Origin: Mesorhizobium opportunistum WSM2075
GTDB lineage: Bacteria > Pseudomonadota > Alphaproteobacteria > Rhizobiales > Rhizobiaceae
Length of the DNA: 64,000 nucleotides
NCBI RefSeq assembly: GCF_000176035.2
Contig: NC_015675.1
Location: 186,001 to 250,000, forward strand
Reading direction: 5' to 3'
Below the pieces are notes generated by a model, which made no database searches, was not told the DNA's origin, and worked only from the letters and a program-made list of their open reading frames with translations. The position numbers and the translations under genes were made by a program. Shown piece by piece: positions 49,544-57,145 of this stretch. The first letter of the stretch is position 1; every line of letters begins with the position of its first letter.

Positions 49544-50146
49544 ATGGCGGCGTTGAACCTTGCCAGGCTGATCGCGGCTGCTGCCGATACGATTGCCGCT
49601 CACGCCGAGGAATTGACGGCGCTCGACCAGGCGATCGGCGACGGCGACCACGGGCTGAACATGAAGCGCGGCTTCGAGGCCGTGCGGGCCGAGGCCGATG
49701 CGTTCGCCGCCAAGCCGCTGCCCGACGCGCTCAAGGCGATCGGCACCAAGCTGGTGATGACGGTGGGCGGCGCGTCCGGCCCCCTGTTCGGAACATTGTT
49801 CATGGCGCTGGGCAAGGAGATTTCGGCGGAGCCCGATCGCGCCAATCTGACGGCTGCCTTCGGCAGAGCGATCGAAGCGGTGGCGGCGCGGGGCAAGTCG
49901 CAAGTTGGCCAAAAAACCATGCTCGATGTGCTGCAGCCGGTGCATGATGCATTGGCCGGGGGAAAGACGGCGGCCGAGATAACCGACATCGCCGACGCTG
50001 CGGCCGAGGCGACCGTGCCGATGAAGGCTCAGCGTGGCCGCGCCTCTTTCCTCGGCGACCGCTCGATCGGCCATATGGATCCCGGCGCGCGCTCGACGGC
50101 GCTGCTGGTGCGCACTGTGGGACAGGCGATCGGGGAAAGCGCATGA
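49544..50146 (+). CDS. dhaL: Dihydroxyacetone kinase subunit DhaL
   Basis: The 200-residue protein (MAALNLARLIAAAAD) has the DhaL signature LTALDQAIGDGDHGLNMKRGF (Asp residues that chelate Mg-ADP), then VGGASGPLFGTLFM and LGDRSIGHMDPGARS. In PTS-type systems DhaL keeps its ADP bound and is rephosphorylated by DhaM, then donates phosphate to ketose on DhaK. The ATG at 49544 has a GGGAG site, while an upstream ATG at 49475 is possible. The stop overlaps dhaM by 4 bases. Confidence 0.9.
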   Translation: MAALNLARLIAAAADTIAAHAEELTALDQAIGDGDHGLNMKRGFEAVRAEADAFAAKPLPDALKAIGTKLVMTVGGASGPLFGTLFMALGKEISAEPDRANLTAAFGRAIEAVAARGKSQVGQKTMLDVLQPVHDALAGGKTAAEITDIADAAAEATVPMKAQRGRASFLGDRSIGHMDPGARSTALLVRTVGQAIGESA

Positions 50147-50532
50147 GCAATGTCGGGATCGTGATCGTGTCGCATTCGCCGCTGGTCGCGGAGGGCACGG
50201 CCGACATGGTGCGCCAGATGGTGGGCGACGAAGTGCCGCTTGCATGGTGCGGCGGAAACGGCCATGGCGGGCTCGGCACCAATGTCGAGGCTATCATGGG
50301 CGCCATCGACAAAGCCTGGTCGGAAGCCGGCGTCGCCATATTGGTCGATCTCGGCGGCGCCGAGACCAACTCGGAAATGGCGGTGGAAATGATCGGCGAA
50401 CCCCGCGCGCAGAAGATCATCGTCTGCAATGCGCCGATCGTCGAAGGCGCGGTGATGGCCGCGACCGAGGCGTCCGGCGGCGCCTCGCTTCGGGAGGTGG
50501 TGGCGACGGCGCATGAATTGTCGCCGTCGTGA
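50143..50532 (+). CDS. dhaM: DhaM EIIA-type phosphocarrier
   Basis: The 129-residue protein is a single mannose-type EIIA domain. His11 in GIVIVSHSPLVAEG is the phosphorylation site, and VAILVDLGGAETNSEMA is typical of DhaM. In Escherichia coli DhaM is a fusion of EIIA, HPr and part of enzyme I. Here it is only the EIIA domain, and the HPr and enzyme I functions are separate genes directly downstream. It passes phosphate to DhaL. Confidence 0.92.
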   Translation: MSNVGIVIVSHSPLVAEGTADMVRQMVGDEVPLAWCGGNGHGGLGTNVEAIMGAIDKAWSEAGVAILVDLGGAETNSEMAVEMIGEPRAQKIIVCNAPIVEGAVMAATEASGGASLREVVATAHELSPS

Positions 50533-50554
50533 GCGAACGGGAATTTTGAAAGAC

Positions 50555-50857
50555 ATGTCCGCAGCCGCCGAAGCGACCGTCCTGATCACCCACGATGTGG
50601 GCTTGCATGCGCGTCCTTCGGTGAAATTCACCAAGCTCGCCAAGACGTTTGCTGCCGACGTGGAAATAGCGCTCGCCGCCAACGGGCCGTGGTTCGACGC
50701 CAAGAGCATCGTCAAGGTGATGGCGGCCAAGGCGCCGAAGGGCACGGTGCTGCACATCAGGGCCCGCGGTGACGGCGCCAATGATGCCGTCGACGCGCTG
50801 GTCGAGCTGGTGCGGCGCGATTTCGACGAGGGTGCCGGTCATGTCCGGTCGGCGTGA
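50555..50857 (+). CDS. HPr phosphocarrier protein of the dha system
   Basis: The ATG at 50555 (MSAAAEATVLITHDVGLHARPS) gives 100 aa. His18 in GLHARPS is the catalytic residue. The Ser of the regulatory-site region is retained as DAKSIVKVM. It carries phosphate from enzyme I to DhaM. The last 17 bases overlap the enzyme I start, so the two are coupled. It is distinct from the nitrogen-PTS HPr that rhizobia usually encode elsewhere. Confidence 0.9.
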   Translation: MSAAAEATVLITHDVGLHARPSVKFTKLAKTFAADVEIALAANGPWFDAKSIVKVMAAKAPKGTVLHIRARGDGANDAVDALVELVRRDFDEGAGHVRSA

Positions 50858-52472
50858 GGCCGGCCCACGTATGCGTCGACCCGCGGGGATGCGGGCCATG
50901 CGGATTGAGGGTGTACCGGCCTCGGCCGGCTATGCCGAGGGGCCGCTGTTCGAGCTCGACCGGCCGCCGGCTGTCTACGCCAGCAAAGCCACTCCCGAGG
51001 AAGAGAAAACGTCACTGAGGGAGGCGATCGGCAAGGCGGTGAGCCGGCTCATGGCCATGGTCGAAACCGCCGACAGCGACGCCGCCGGCGTACTCGAATT
51101 CCACATCGCCATGCTGGAAGACGATGCGCTGAGCGGACCAGCTTTCGCGTCGATCGATTCCGGACGTACCGCCGATGCGGCCTGGCGGCAGGCACTCGAC
51201 GGCGAGATCGCCGGCTATGAAGCCTCCGACCAGGATTATTTCCGCGCCCGCGCCGGAGACCTGCGAGACATCAGGGACCAGGTCCTGCATGCCCTGACCG
51301 ACGACGGTGGCAGCGCAGCCCCGGCCGGCGCCATTCTCTATGGCGAGGACATCGCGCCGACGCGTTTTCTCGAAACCGATTGGAGCAGCGGCGGCGGCAT
51401 CGCGCTGAGGGCGGGCAGCACCGCCAGCCATGTCGCCATGCTGGCACGCTCACGCGGCGTGCCGATGGTCGTGAGCCTACGCGAACCACCCGCCGGTCTC
51501 GCCGGCATGGCGCTGCTCGACGCCGAGCACGGCAATATCGTGCTGGCGCCCTCACCGGCGGAGATCGGCTCATTCCGGCAGTCGTCGTCTTCCTTCGCGG
51601 CGCGACAGGGCAAGGCGCAAACCTTTCTGGCAAGGCCGGCGCTGACCAAAGCCGGCACGGCGGTACGCGTCCAGGTCAACATCGCCGATCCGTCGGATGT
51701 CGACGCAATCGACATCGCGACCTGTGACGGCGTCGGGCTGATGCGCACGGAATTCCTGTTCGGCAAGACGTTGCCGGACGAGGAGACGCAGTACCGCGTC
51801 TATCGCAAGGTGCTGGAATGGGCCGGCGACAAGCCAGTGACGATCCGCACCGTCGATGCCGGCGGCGACAAGCCGGTGCCGGGCTTCACCGTCGAGGAAG
51901 GCAACCCATTCCTCGGCCTGCGCGGGATCAGGCTGTCGCTGGCGCGGCTCGATATCTTCCGTGTTCAGATCAGGGCATTGCTGCGCGCCGCGCCACACGG
52001 CAATCTCAGGGTCATGTTTCCGATGATCGCCACGGCCGAAGAGTATGAGCGCGCAGCCGCCTTGTTCACTGAGGAACAGGCAGCCCTCACCGCGCGCGGC
52101 ACAGCGCAGCGGATGCCGCCGCTCGGCATCATGGTCGAAGTGCCGTCGGTGGCCATCGCGCCGGAGGCCTTCGCCAACGCGGCCTTCTTCTCGATCGGCT
52201 CCAACGATTTGACGCAATATGTGATGGCGGCGGCGCGCGACAATGCCGCGGTCGCGCATCTCAATTCGGTCCGCCATCCCGCGGTGCTGCGGCTGATCGG
52301 CTCGGTCACCGCCTTCGGACGGGACAATGGTATTCCCGTCAGCCTATGCGGCGATGCCGGCGGCGATCCCACCTTGATCCCGGCGCTGCTCGAGGCCGGC
52401 CTGCGCGATCTATCCGTCGCACCGGCGCAACTCGCCATGGCCAAGGCGGCCATCGCGGACATTTCGGTGTAG
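50841..52472 (+). CDS. PTS enzyme I (PEP-protein phosphotransferase) of the dha system
   Basis: The 543-residue protein takes phosphate from phosphoenolpyruvate. The phosphorylated His is in GSTASHVAMLARSRGVPMV (near residue 197). The PEP-binding barrel has GVGLMRTEFLF, RTVDAGGDKPV, NPFLGLRGIR, MFPMIAT and the terminal SIGSNDLTQY and SLCGDAGGD. The ATG at 50841 is chosen because GAGGG lies 8 bases upstream and translation would couple with HPr. ATGs at 50871 and 50898 are alternatives. No GAF sensor domain is present, so it is not the nitrogen-type PtsP. Confidence 0.92.
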   Translation: MSGRREAGPRMRRPAGMRAMRIEGVPASAGYAEGPLFELDRPPAVYASKATPEEEKTSLREAIGKAVSRLMAMVETADSDAAGVLEFHIAMLEDDALSGPAFASIDSGRTADAAWRQALDGEIAGYEASDQDYFRARAGDLRDIRDQVLHALTDDGGSAAPAGAILYGEDIAPTRFLETDWSSGGGIALRAGSTASHVAMLARSRGVPMVVSLREPPAGLAGMALLDAEHGNIVLAPSPAEIGSFRQSSSSFAARQGKAQTFLARPALTKAGTAVRVQVNIADPSDVDAIDIATCDGVGLMRTEFLFGKTLPDEETQYRVYRKVLEWAGDKPVTIRTVDAGGDKPVPGFTVEEGNPFLGLRGIRLSLARLDIFRVQIRALLRAAPHGNLRVMFPMIATAEEYERAAALFTEEQAALTARGTAQRMPPLGIMVEVPSVAIAPEAFANAAFFSIGSNDLTQYVMAAARDNAAVAHLNSVRHPAVLRLIGSVTAFGRDNGIPVSLCGDAGGDPTLIPALLEAGLRDLSVAPAQLAMAKAAIADISV

Positions 52473-52483
52473 GCGTGGCAGGC

Positions 52484-52909
52484 ATGGTCGACAAGACGCC
52501 CGAACCCGGTTCCGAAGAAGCGATCCGAGCCTACAAGACGATCCTGTCGCATGTCATCGACCAGCGGCCGTCCGGCATGCGCCAGCGTCTCGCCGACGCG
52601 CTCGGCAAGCACCGCAGCTTCGTCACGCAAATCTCCAGCCCGACCTATTCGATCCCGATTCCGTCAAAACATTTGCCGGCAATTTTCTCCGTCTGCCATT
52701 TCAGCCCGGCCGAGCGCGATCAGTTCCTCGCCGCCTACCATCAGGCGCATCCGGGGAAAATGTCGGTCGCGGCTGGCATGCGCAAGACGCGGCATGTTTC
52801 GCTTGTCGTGCCGGATTTCGGCGACGACAAACAGAATGCCGCGCTCGACAGGGCGGTCAACGACTTCATCCAGAAGATCACCAGCATCACCGGCAAGGGT
52901 GGCGGCTGA
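52484..52909 (+). CDS. Small XRE-like protein in the dha operon
   Basis: The 141-residue protein has a central segment (MRQRLADALGKHRSFVTQISSP, then SKHLPAIFSVCHFSPAERDQFLAAY) with the rhythm of an XRE helix-turn-helix plus stabilising helices. The basic KHRSFVTQ stretch would be the recognition helix. The C-terminal ~50 residues (RKTRHVSLVVPDFGDD...) are of unknown fold. It sits 11 bases after enzyme I and 31 before dhaK, so it is co-expressed with the kinases and is the best local candidate for the regulator of the operon. This role is inferred. Confidence 0.65.
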   Translation: MVDKTPEPGSEEAIRAYKTILSHVIDQRPSGMRQRLADALGKHRSFVTQISSPTYSIPIPSKHLPAIFSVCHFSPAERDQFLAAYHQAHPGKMSVAAGMRKTRHVSLVVPDFGDDKQNAALDRAVNDFIQKITSITGKGGG

Positions 52910-52940
52910 CCATTCTTGCCGGACTGTTTGGGAGGACGCC

Positions 52941-53927
52941 ATGAAGAAATTTATGAATTCGGTGGACACGGTGCTGACCGAGAGCCTCGACGGTTTCGTC
53001 GCCGCCCATGCCGATATCCTGACGCTTGGCGAGGAGCACAAATTCATCCGTCGCAGAACCCTGCGGCCAGGCAAGGTGGCGCTGATCTCCGGCGGCGGGT
53101 CCGGCCACGAGCCGCTGCATGGCGGCTTTGTCGGCCATGGCATGCTGGACGCCGCCTGCCCCGGCCAGGTGTTCACCTCGCCGACGCCTGACCAGATGCT
53201 GGCGGCAGCGCAAGCCGTCGACACCGGCGCCGGTTGCCTGTTCATCGTCAAGAACTATGAGGGCGACGTGATGAACTTCGACATGGCGGCGGAAATGTCC
53301 GATGGCATCCTGCAGGTGGTGACCAATGACGACGTCGCCGTCGAGAATTCATCCTACACCACCGGCCGGCGCGGCGTCGCCGGCACGCTGGTGGTCGAAA
53401 AGATCGTCGGCGCGGCGGCCGAGCATGACATGGCGTTGCCGGCGTTGAAGGTGCTTGGCGAGCGCGTCAACGCCGCGACCCGCTCGATGGGCGTGGCGCT
53501 GACCAGCGGCACGGTGCCAGCGGCCGGCAAGCCGACCTTCGACATCGGCGACGGCGAGATGGAGTTTGGCGTCGGCATCCATGGCGAACCCGGCCGCCGG
53601 CGCGATACGTTGAAGAGCGCTGACGCCATCGCCGAGGAAATCTGCGCCGCGATCCTCGGGGATCTCGGCGACAAGGCAAAAGGCCCGGCGTTGCTGTTCG
53701 TCAACGGCTTCGGCGGCACGCCGCTGATGGAACTCTATCTGATGTACAACAGCGCGCGTCGTATCTTCGAGAAGCACGGCGTGACGATTACCCGCTCGCT
53801 GGTCGGCACCTATGTCACCTCGCTCGACATGGCCGGCTGCTCTGTCACGCTGACCATGCTCGATGACGAGATGACCGGCTGGTGGGACGCGCCTGTCCAT
53901 ACGGCGGCATTGCGCTGGGGCATGTAG
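52941..53927 (+). CDS. dhaK: Dihydroxyacetone kinase subunit DhaK
   Basis: The 328-residue protein (MKKFMNSVDTVLTESLDGFV) is a stand-alone DhaK with GGGSGHEPLHGGFVGHGML, NYEGDVMNFDMA and the substrate-binding His (near 214) in GVGIHGEPG. It has no fused DhaL, so it must work with the separate DhaL and the phosphorelay DhaM/HPr/enzyme I. It is the last kinase gene of the operon and has a GGAGG ribosome site. Together with the fusion kinase at 47828 the operon encodes two complete phosphorylation routes. Confidence 0.93.
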   Translation: MKKFMNSVDTVLTESLDGFVAAHADILTLGEEHKFIRRRTLRPGKVALISGGGSGHEPLHGGFVGHGMLDAACPGQVFTSPTPDQMLAAAQAVDTGAGCLFIVKNYEGDVMNFDMAAEMSDGILQVVTNDDVAVENSSYTTGRRGVAGTLVVEKIVGAAAEHDMALPALKVLGERVNAATRSMGVALTSGTVPAAGKPTFDIGDGEMEFGVGIHGEPGRRRDTLKSADAIAEEICAAILGDLGDKAKGPALLFVNGFGGTPLMELYLMYNSARRIFEKHGVTITRSLVGTYVTSLDMAGCSVTLTMLDDEMTGWWDAPVHTAALRWGM

Positions 53928-53989
53928 GGCTGGCTTCCACAGCGCTTTTCTGCAACCATCCTGGGCCATCCACTTGGCGCCCTGGGCTG

Positions 53990-55012
53990 ATGCTGCCATT
54001 CCTCAACTCCGCCGAAGAAAAACTGCTGCTGCGCTTCGCCGATCCGGAGGCCGCGGCAGTCGAGGACGATTTGTCGGCAAAGGCTTTGTCGGCACTGCTC
54101 GACAACGCGGAGTTTCATGGCGTTCTGCCGATCATGCTGCGCAAGCTCCATGAACGTGGCAACGCGCATCTGACATCGGATGCGAACGTGCAGAGCAAAC
54201 TTCACGAGTTGCGCCAGAAAGCGCCGATCGCCACCGGCCAATCGATGCTGCTGAATTACCATGGCGGCCGCATCATGAAGGTGCTCGCCGCCGAGGGCAT
54301 TCCGGCGCGGATCGTCAAGGGACCGGTCTTTGCGGGAAAGCTCTATCGCCACGTCACCGACAGGCCGTTCACCGACATCGACATCCTCGTCGAGCCCGCC
54401 AACCTTGCGCGGGCAAACCGGGTGATCGCTTCATGCGGCTTCGAGCTCGGCAGCAACGAGGCCGAATCCTACCAGCTGCAGGAATTCAAATGGCTGGAAA
54501 AGGGGAATTCGAGCCTGCTGGTCGAACTGCATGGCGACCTCGTGCACGACACCGGCATGCGGCGACGCCTGTCGTTGGGTTTCCGGGAATTGCAGGTCAT
54601 CGATGGAGAGGCGATAGACACCCCTGCCGCGCTGTTGACGATCGCCATCGTGCATGCCGCCGGCGGCCACAAATTCCACCGGTTGCAGCTCTGTGTCGAT
54701 GTGCTGCAGGGCGTGCGGGCACTGCAGTCACCCGATGCGGAAGCCCGCCTGCTCGACGCCGCCCGCATGACCGGCATCGAACTCGAACTGGCGATCGTGC
54801 TCAATGTGACCGGCGAGCTGTTCGGCGAGCGCCGTGCGCTTGAACTCGCCGGCCGCATCAAGCCCGACCTTTCGATAAGGCTGGCCAAACGGCTGATCAC
54901 CACGAACACGCTGCTCAGGGTCAATTCCAGGGAAAAGATCGGCTCACGCCTGCGCCGTGATGCCTTCCGCTGGATCCAGCGGCTGGCCAAGGCCAGGCCA
55001 TACCCAGCCTGA
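53990..55012 (+). CDS. Nucleotidyltransferase family protein (NTP_transf_5 type)
   Basis: The ATG at 53990 (MLPFLNSAEEKLLLRFAD) gives 340 aa. The catalytic region is ARIVKGPVFAGKLYRHVTDRPFTDIDILVEP (about residues 103-133), with the lone Lys-Gly, the R-P-F-T-D-I-D-I metal site and later ELHGDLVH. This family is found with PqqD-like, HPr-kinase-like and lasso-B2 proteins, for example in paeninodin-type lasso peptide clusters. Here it lies 62 bases behind dhaK, on the plus strand, and converges on the kinase gene with 9 bases between them. Confidence 0.82.
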   Translation: MLPFLNSAEEKLLLRFADPEAAAVEDDLSAKALSALLDNAEFHGVLPIMLRKLHERGNAHLTSDANVQSKLHELRQKAPIATGQSMLLNYHGGRIMKVLAAEGIPARIVKGPVFAGKLYRHVTDRPFTDIDILVEPANLARANRVIASCGFELGSNEAESYQLQEFKWLEKGNSSLLVELHGDLVHDTGMRRRLSLGFRELQVIDGEAIDTPAALLTIAIVHAAGGHKFHRLQLCVDVLQGVRALQSPDAEARLLDAARMTGIELELAIVLNVTGELFGERRALELAGRIKPDLSIRLAKRLITTNTLLRVNSREKIGSRLRRDAFRWIQRLAKARPYPA

Positions 55013-55021
55013 AGCTCCGGC

Positions 55022-56002
55022 TCAGTCCTGCCTGGCCAATATGGCATTTATCAGCGCCGCGGCGTCGGCCGGGCGAGCACCCACTTCCAGCGTGAAGGTC
55101 GGCACCGACGAGACCAGCTTGCCGATCGTCGCCAGCCGGCGTTTCTGCAGCGGCAGCAGGCCGGTCATGCCGGTGCGGACATTGTCCATCGCCAGCGCCA
55201 CCATCGCGTCGGTGCGGGCCATGGCGACGAGCCGCGTCTGCCTGTCGGCGGAGCGCGCCAGGTGCAGGAGGGCGGCCACGGGTCGGGCCACCGGGCTTTC
55301 GATCCGCACGATCTCGCTCAACCGCTCCAGCGAGACGGCCTGTTCGCCGTTGCGGTCCCAGGAGGGGCCAAGGCATGGCGCCACCTGCGGGATCATTTCG
55401 GCGGTTATCTGGTGGATCTTGACGTGCCGCGGCAGACCCCAGGCCACCGGCTTGCCTGAAGTCAGATCCAGGATCATGGCGTCGTCGGAGCAGAGGCCAA
55501 AGCCTTGCGTTGCCAGCGCCAGCGACGTGGTGGTCTTGCCGGTGCCGCTCGGCGCATGGATCAGCACGACGGCATCGCGGCCCGGCAATGTCAGGCCGGC
55601 CGTGTGCAGCATATGCTGGCCGCCGGCGTCGAGGGCGGCGTCCAGAACCAGCATCGATGGCGTCCATGCGGCTTTCGTGCCGGGCCGAATCCGGAGTTTG
55701 GCCCAAGCCTCCTCGTCATTGATGGCCACGGTCTGACGTCCGGGAAAGACGAGGTGGATCGTGGCACCATCGGCGATCATCCGGCAGTGGCCATCCTCCG
55801 GTATCTCGCCGTCGAAGACGAGCGAACCGCCGGGGGTCTCGTCCAGAACGTCCGCCTCGGTGATATCAAGACGAAAGCCCGGCTCGACGGGATCCGTGAT
55901 GCGCAGGACGCCCAGCATCCTGTCGAAATCCTCCCATAGGTCGGGGCGTTCGGCCGATATGCCGAGGATCTGGCCATTGAGGCCATAGCAGGCAGAGCGC
56001 AT
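55022..56002 (-). CDS. HPr-kinase-like protein kinase (HprK-related)
   Basis: The ATG at 56002 (MRSACYGLNGQILGIS) gives 326 aa. A P-loop lies at VLIHAPSGTGKTTTSLALA (about residues 170-188), followed by GLCSDDAMILDL (acidic catalytic pair) and VAWGLPRHVKIH. This is the C-terminal kinase fold of HPr kinase/phosphorylase without its full regulatory domain. Members of this subgroup phosphorylate lasso precursor peptides in paeninodin clusters or have unknown targets in the HPr-rel-A type. It follows the B2 gene by 2 bases and acts with it. Confidence 0.83.
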   Translation of the reverse strand: MRSACYGLNGQILGISAERPDLWEDFDRMLGVLRITDPVEPGFRLDITEADVLDETPGGSLVFDGEIPEDGHCRMIADGATIHLVFPGRQTVAINDEEAWAKLRIRPGTKAAWTPSMLVLDAALDAGGQHMLHTAGLTLPGRDAVVLIHAPSGTGKTTTSLALATQGFGLCSDDAMILDLTSGKPVAWGLPRHVKIHQITAEMIPQVAPCLGPSWDRNGEQAVSLERLSEIVRIESPVARPVAALLHLARSADRQTRLVAMARTDAMVALAMDNVRTGMTGLLPLQKRRLATIGKLVSSVPTFTLEVGARPADAAALINAILARQD

Positions 56003-56004
56003 GG

Positions 56005-56439
56005 TCAAGCGACGCGCACCTTTGTGGGGTCGGCATTGTGACGATAGATCTCCACCATGCCAGGAAGGCGATCGCTGACGACCGGCCTGCCATCAAGACA
56101 AACCCAGCAATGCGCCGACAGATGCGGCGCCTGCAGCGACTTCGGATCGACGCCGAAGCGCAGTTCTGGATCGAAGCCGGCGAGACGCAGGAAGCGATGG
56201 CCGAGCAGCCCCTCGCGCAGGCATCTGCGGTCGCGCATCAGCCAGGGATGGCGGACGGTGCGGCTGACCCTGGCGACGATGTAGGCGACCGGCAGACCGC
56301 GATAGGGTGTCGACGAGGCCAACGGCGCCCATTTCAGCACCTGCTCGAAGCTGCGGTTTGCAATGAGGATCGGCATCAGCCGCGCGCTTGCCCAGAGATG
56401 GCATCGAAACAGGGCACGCAGGAGCGGACCGGCGGCCAT
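56005..56439 (-). CDS. Lasso peptide biosynthesis B2-type transglutaminase-like protease
   Basis: The 144-residue protein is a Transglut_core3 protein. Cys in RDRRCLREGLLGHRFLRLAGF, His in LSAHCWVCLDG and the Asp two residues later form the Cys-His-Asp triad of lasso peptide leader proteases. PELRFGVDP precedes the His region. In lasso systems B2 cuts the leader after B1 delivers the precursor. The start is taken at the ATG at 56439, although the frame extends to 56463. It lies directly after the PqqD-like gene, in a triplicated 17-bp junction, and 2 bases before the kinase gene. Confidence 0.82.
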   Translation of the reverse strand: MAAGPLLRALFRCHLWASARLMPILIANRSFEQVLKWAPLASSTPYRGLPVAYIVARVSRTVRHPWLMRDRRCLREGLLGHRFLRLAGFDPELRFGVDPKSLQAPHLSAHCWVCLDGRPVVSDRLPGMVEIYRHNADPTKVRVA

Positions 56440-56483
56440 CACGCACCTAGCTCCATCACGCACCTACCTCCATCACGCAGCTG
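56436..56483 (-). repeat. Three 17-bp tandem repeats at the pqqD/B2 junction
   Basis: The unit CCATCACGCACCTAGCT is repeated at 56436, 56453 and 56470 with one or two changes. On the coding (minus) strand each unit reads as ribosome-site-like AGGT or GGAG followed by GTGATGG, so the stop of the PqqD gene and the start of B2 are embedded in tandem copies of a stop/start module. Confidence 0.8.
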
Positions 56484-56757
56484 GGGCCGCGAGGATGCCT
56501 TCCGAGACCAGTTCGGTGGCCAGCGCCGCCATGTCTTCGTCCAACGTGCCCTTGTCGACCTCGAACTCCTCGCAAAGCAGGCCGACGATCTGATCGAGAC
56601 TGCGCGCGCCGTCGACCTTGTCGAGAAAGGCTTCGGTCGTGCCGTTGCATGTATAGAGCTGGCCGCTGCGCGCCAGAAGCACGACAGCACCGTCGCCGAC
56701 ATGCTGGACCGAAGCGTCCTCGGCCAGCCGCAGAACCGTTCCAGAGGCAATTTCCAT
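56473..56757 (-). CDS. PqqD-family peptide chaperone (lasso B1 / HPr-rel-A type)
   Basis: The ATG at 56757 (MEIASGTVLRLAEDASVQH) with GGGGG six bases upstream gives 94 aa. The PqqD fold is visible as VVLLARSGQLYTCNGTTEAFLDKVDGARSLDQIVGLL, then a winged helix with VDKGTLDEDMAALATELVSEGIL. PqqD-type domains bind the leader of a precursor peptide and present it to modifying enzymes, here the B2 protease and perhaps the kinase. It is the first gene of the leftward PqqD-B2-kinase unit. Confidence 0.83.
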   Translation of the reverse strand: MEIASGTVLRLAEDASVQHVGDGAVVLLARSGQLYTCNGTTEAFLDKVDGARSLDQIVGLLCEEFEVDKGTLDEDMAALATELVSEGILAAPAA

Positions 56758-57028
56758 CACCAACCCCCACCAAGCCACAAGAACCCCGAAATGAGATAGC
56801 GCGGCGGTGGGGCGCTGTCTATCGGCCGGCGGGGGATGGGCTCATGCGCCTTGCGTCCGCGACAGATCCCCTGCCGGCTGCAAAATGCATCCACCACTGT
56901 TCCCAGCCGAAATCATCCCAGAAATAGTCGCCGGCGCGACGCCGCAGACAAGGGAGTTGGCCGGCGGGGCCGTTGCTTTTCTTCCCCTGAGTAAGGTAAG
57001 GACTCCCGGGGTTTTGGGGAGATAGCGT

Positions 57029-57145
57029 ATGCGTTACAATTGGGAGCGGGCTCCGACGACTTTCGAACGTCATCGAAGAGCCCTGGCGGCAGCCATTTTG
57101 ATCTTCGGCGGTGTAGGCTTCATGCTTGTGACATTGCCGATCTAG
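57029..57145 (+). CDS. Tiny membrane protein, 38 aa
   Basis: The frame MRYNWERAPTTFERHRRALA is followed by a single hydrophobic helix (AAAILIFGGVGFMLVTLPI) and a stop that lies inside a terminator hairpin. A GGGGAG site lies 7 bases before the ATG. The combination of ribosome site, amphipathic-basic head, one helix and its own terminator supports a real small gene too short for usual annotation. The function is unknown. It lies upstream of and divergent from the PqqD gene. Confidence 0.55.
   Translation: MRYNWERAPTTFERHRRALAAAILIFGGVGFMLVTLPI

Noticed and set aside
47900-50245. 781-codon minus-strand frame opposite the dha kinase genes
   Set aside because: Antisense shadow of the DhaK-DhaL fusion and dhaL, which have clear catalytic motifs.
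56436-56483. CRISPR-like array
   Set aside because: The units are tandem with no spacers, only three copies, and lie in a gene junction.
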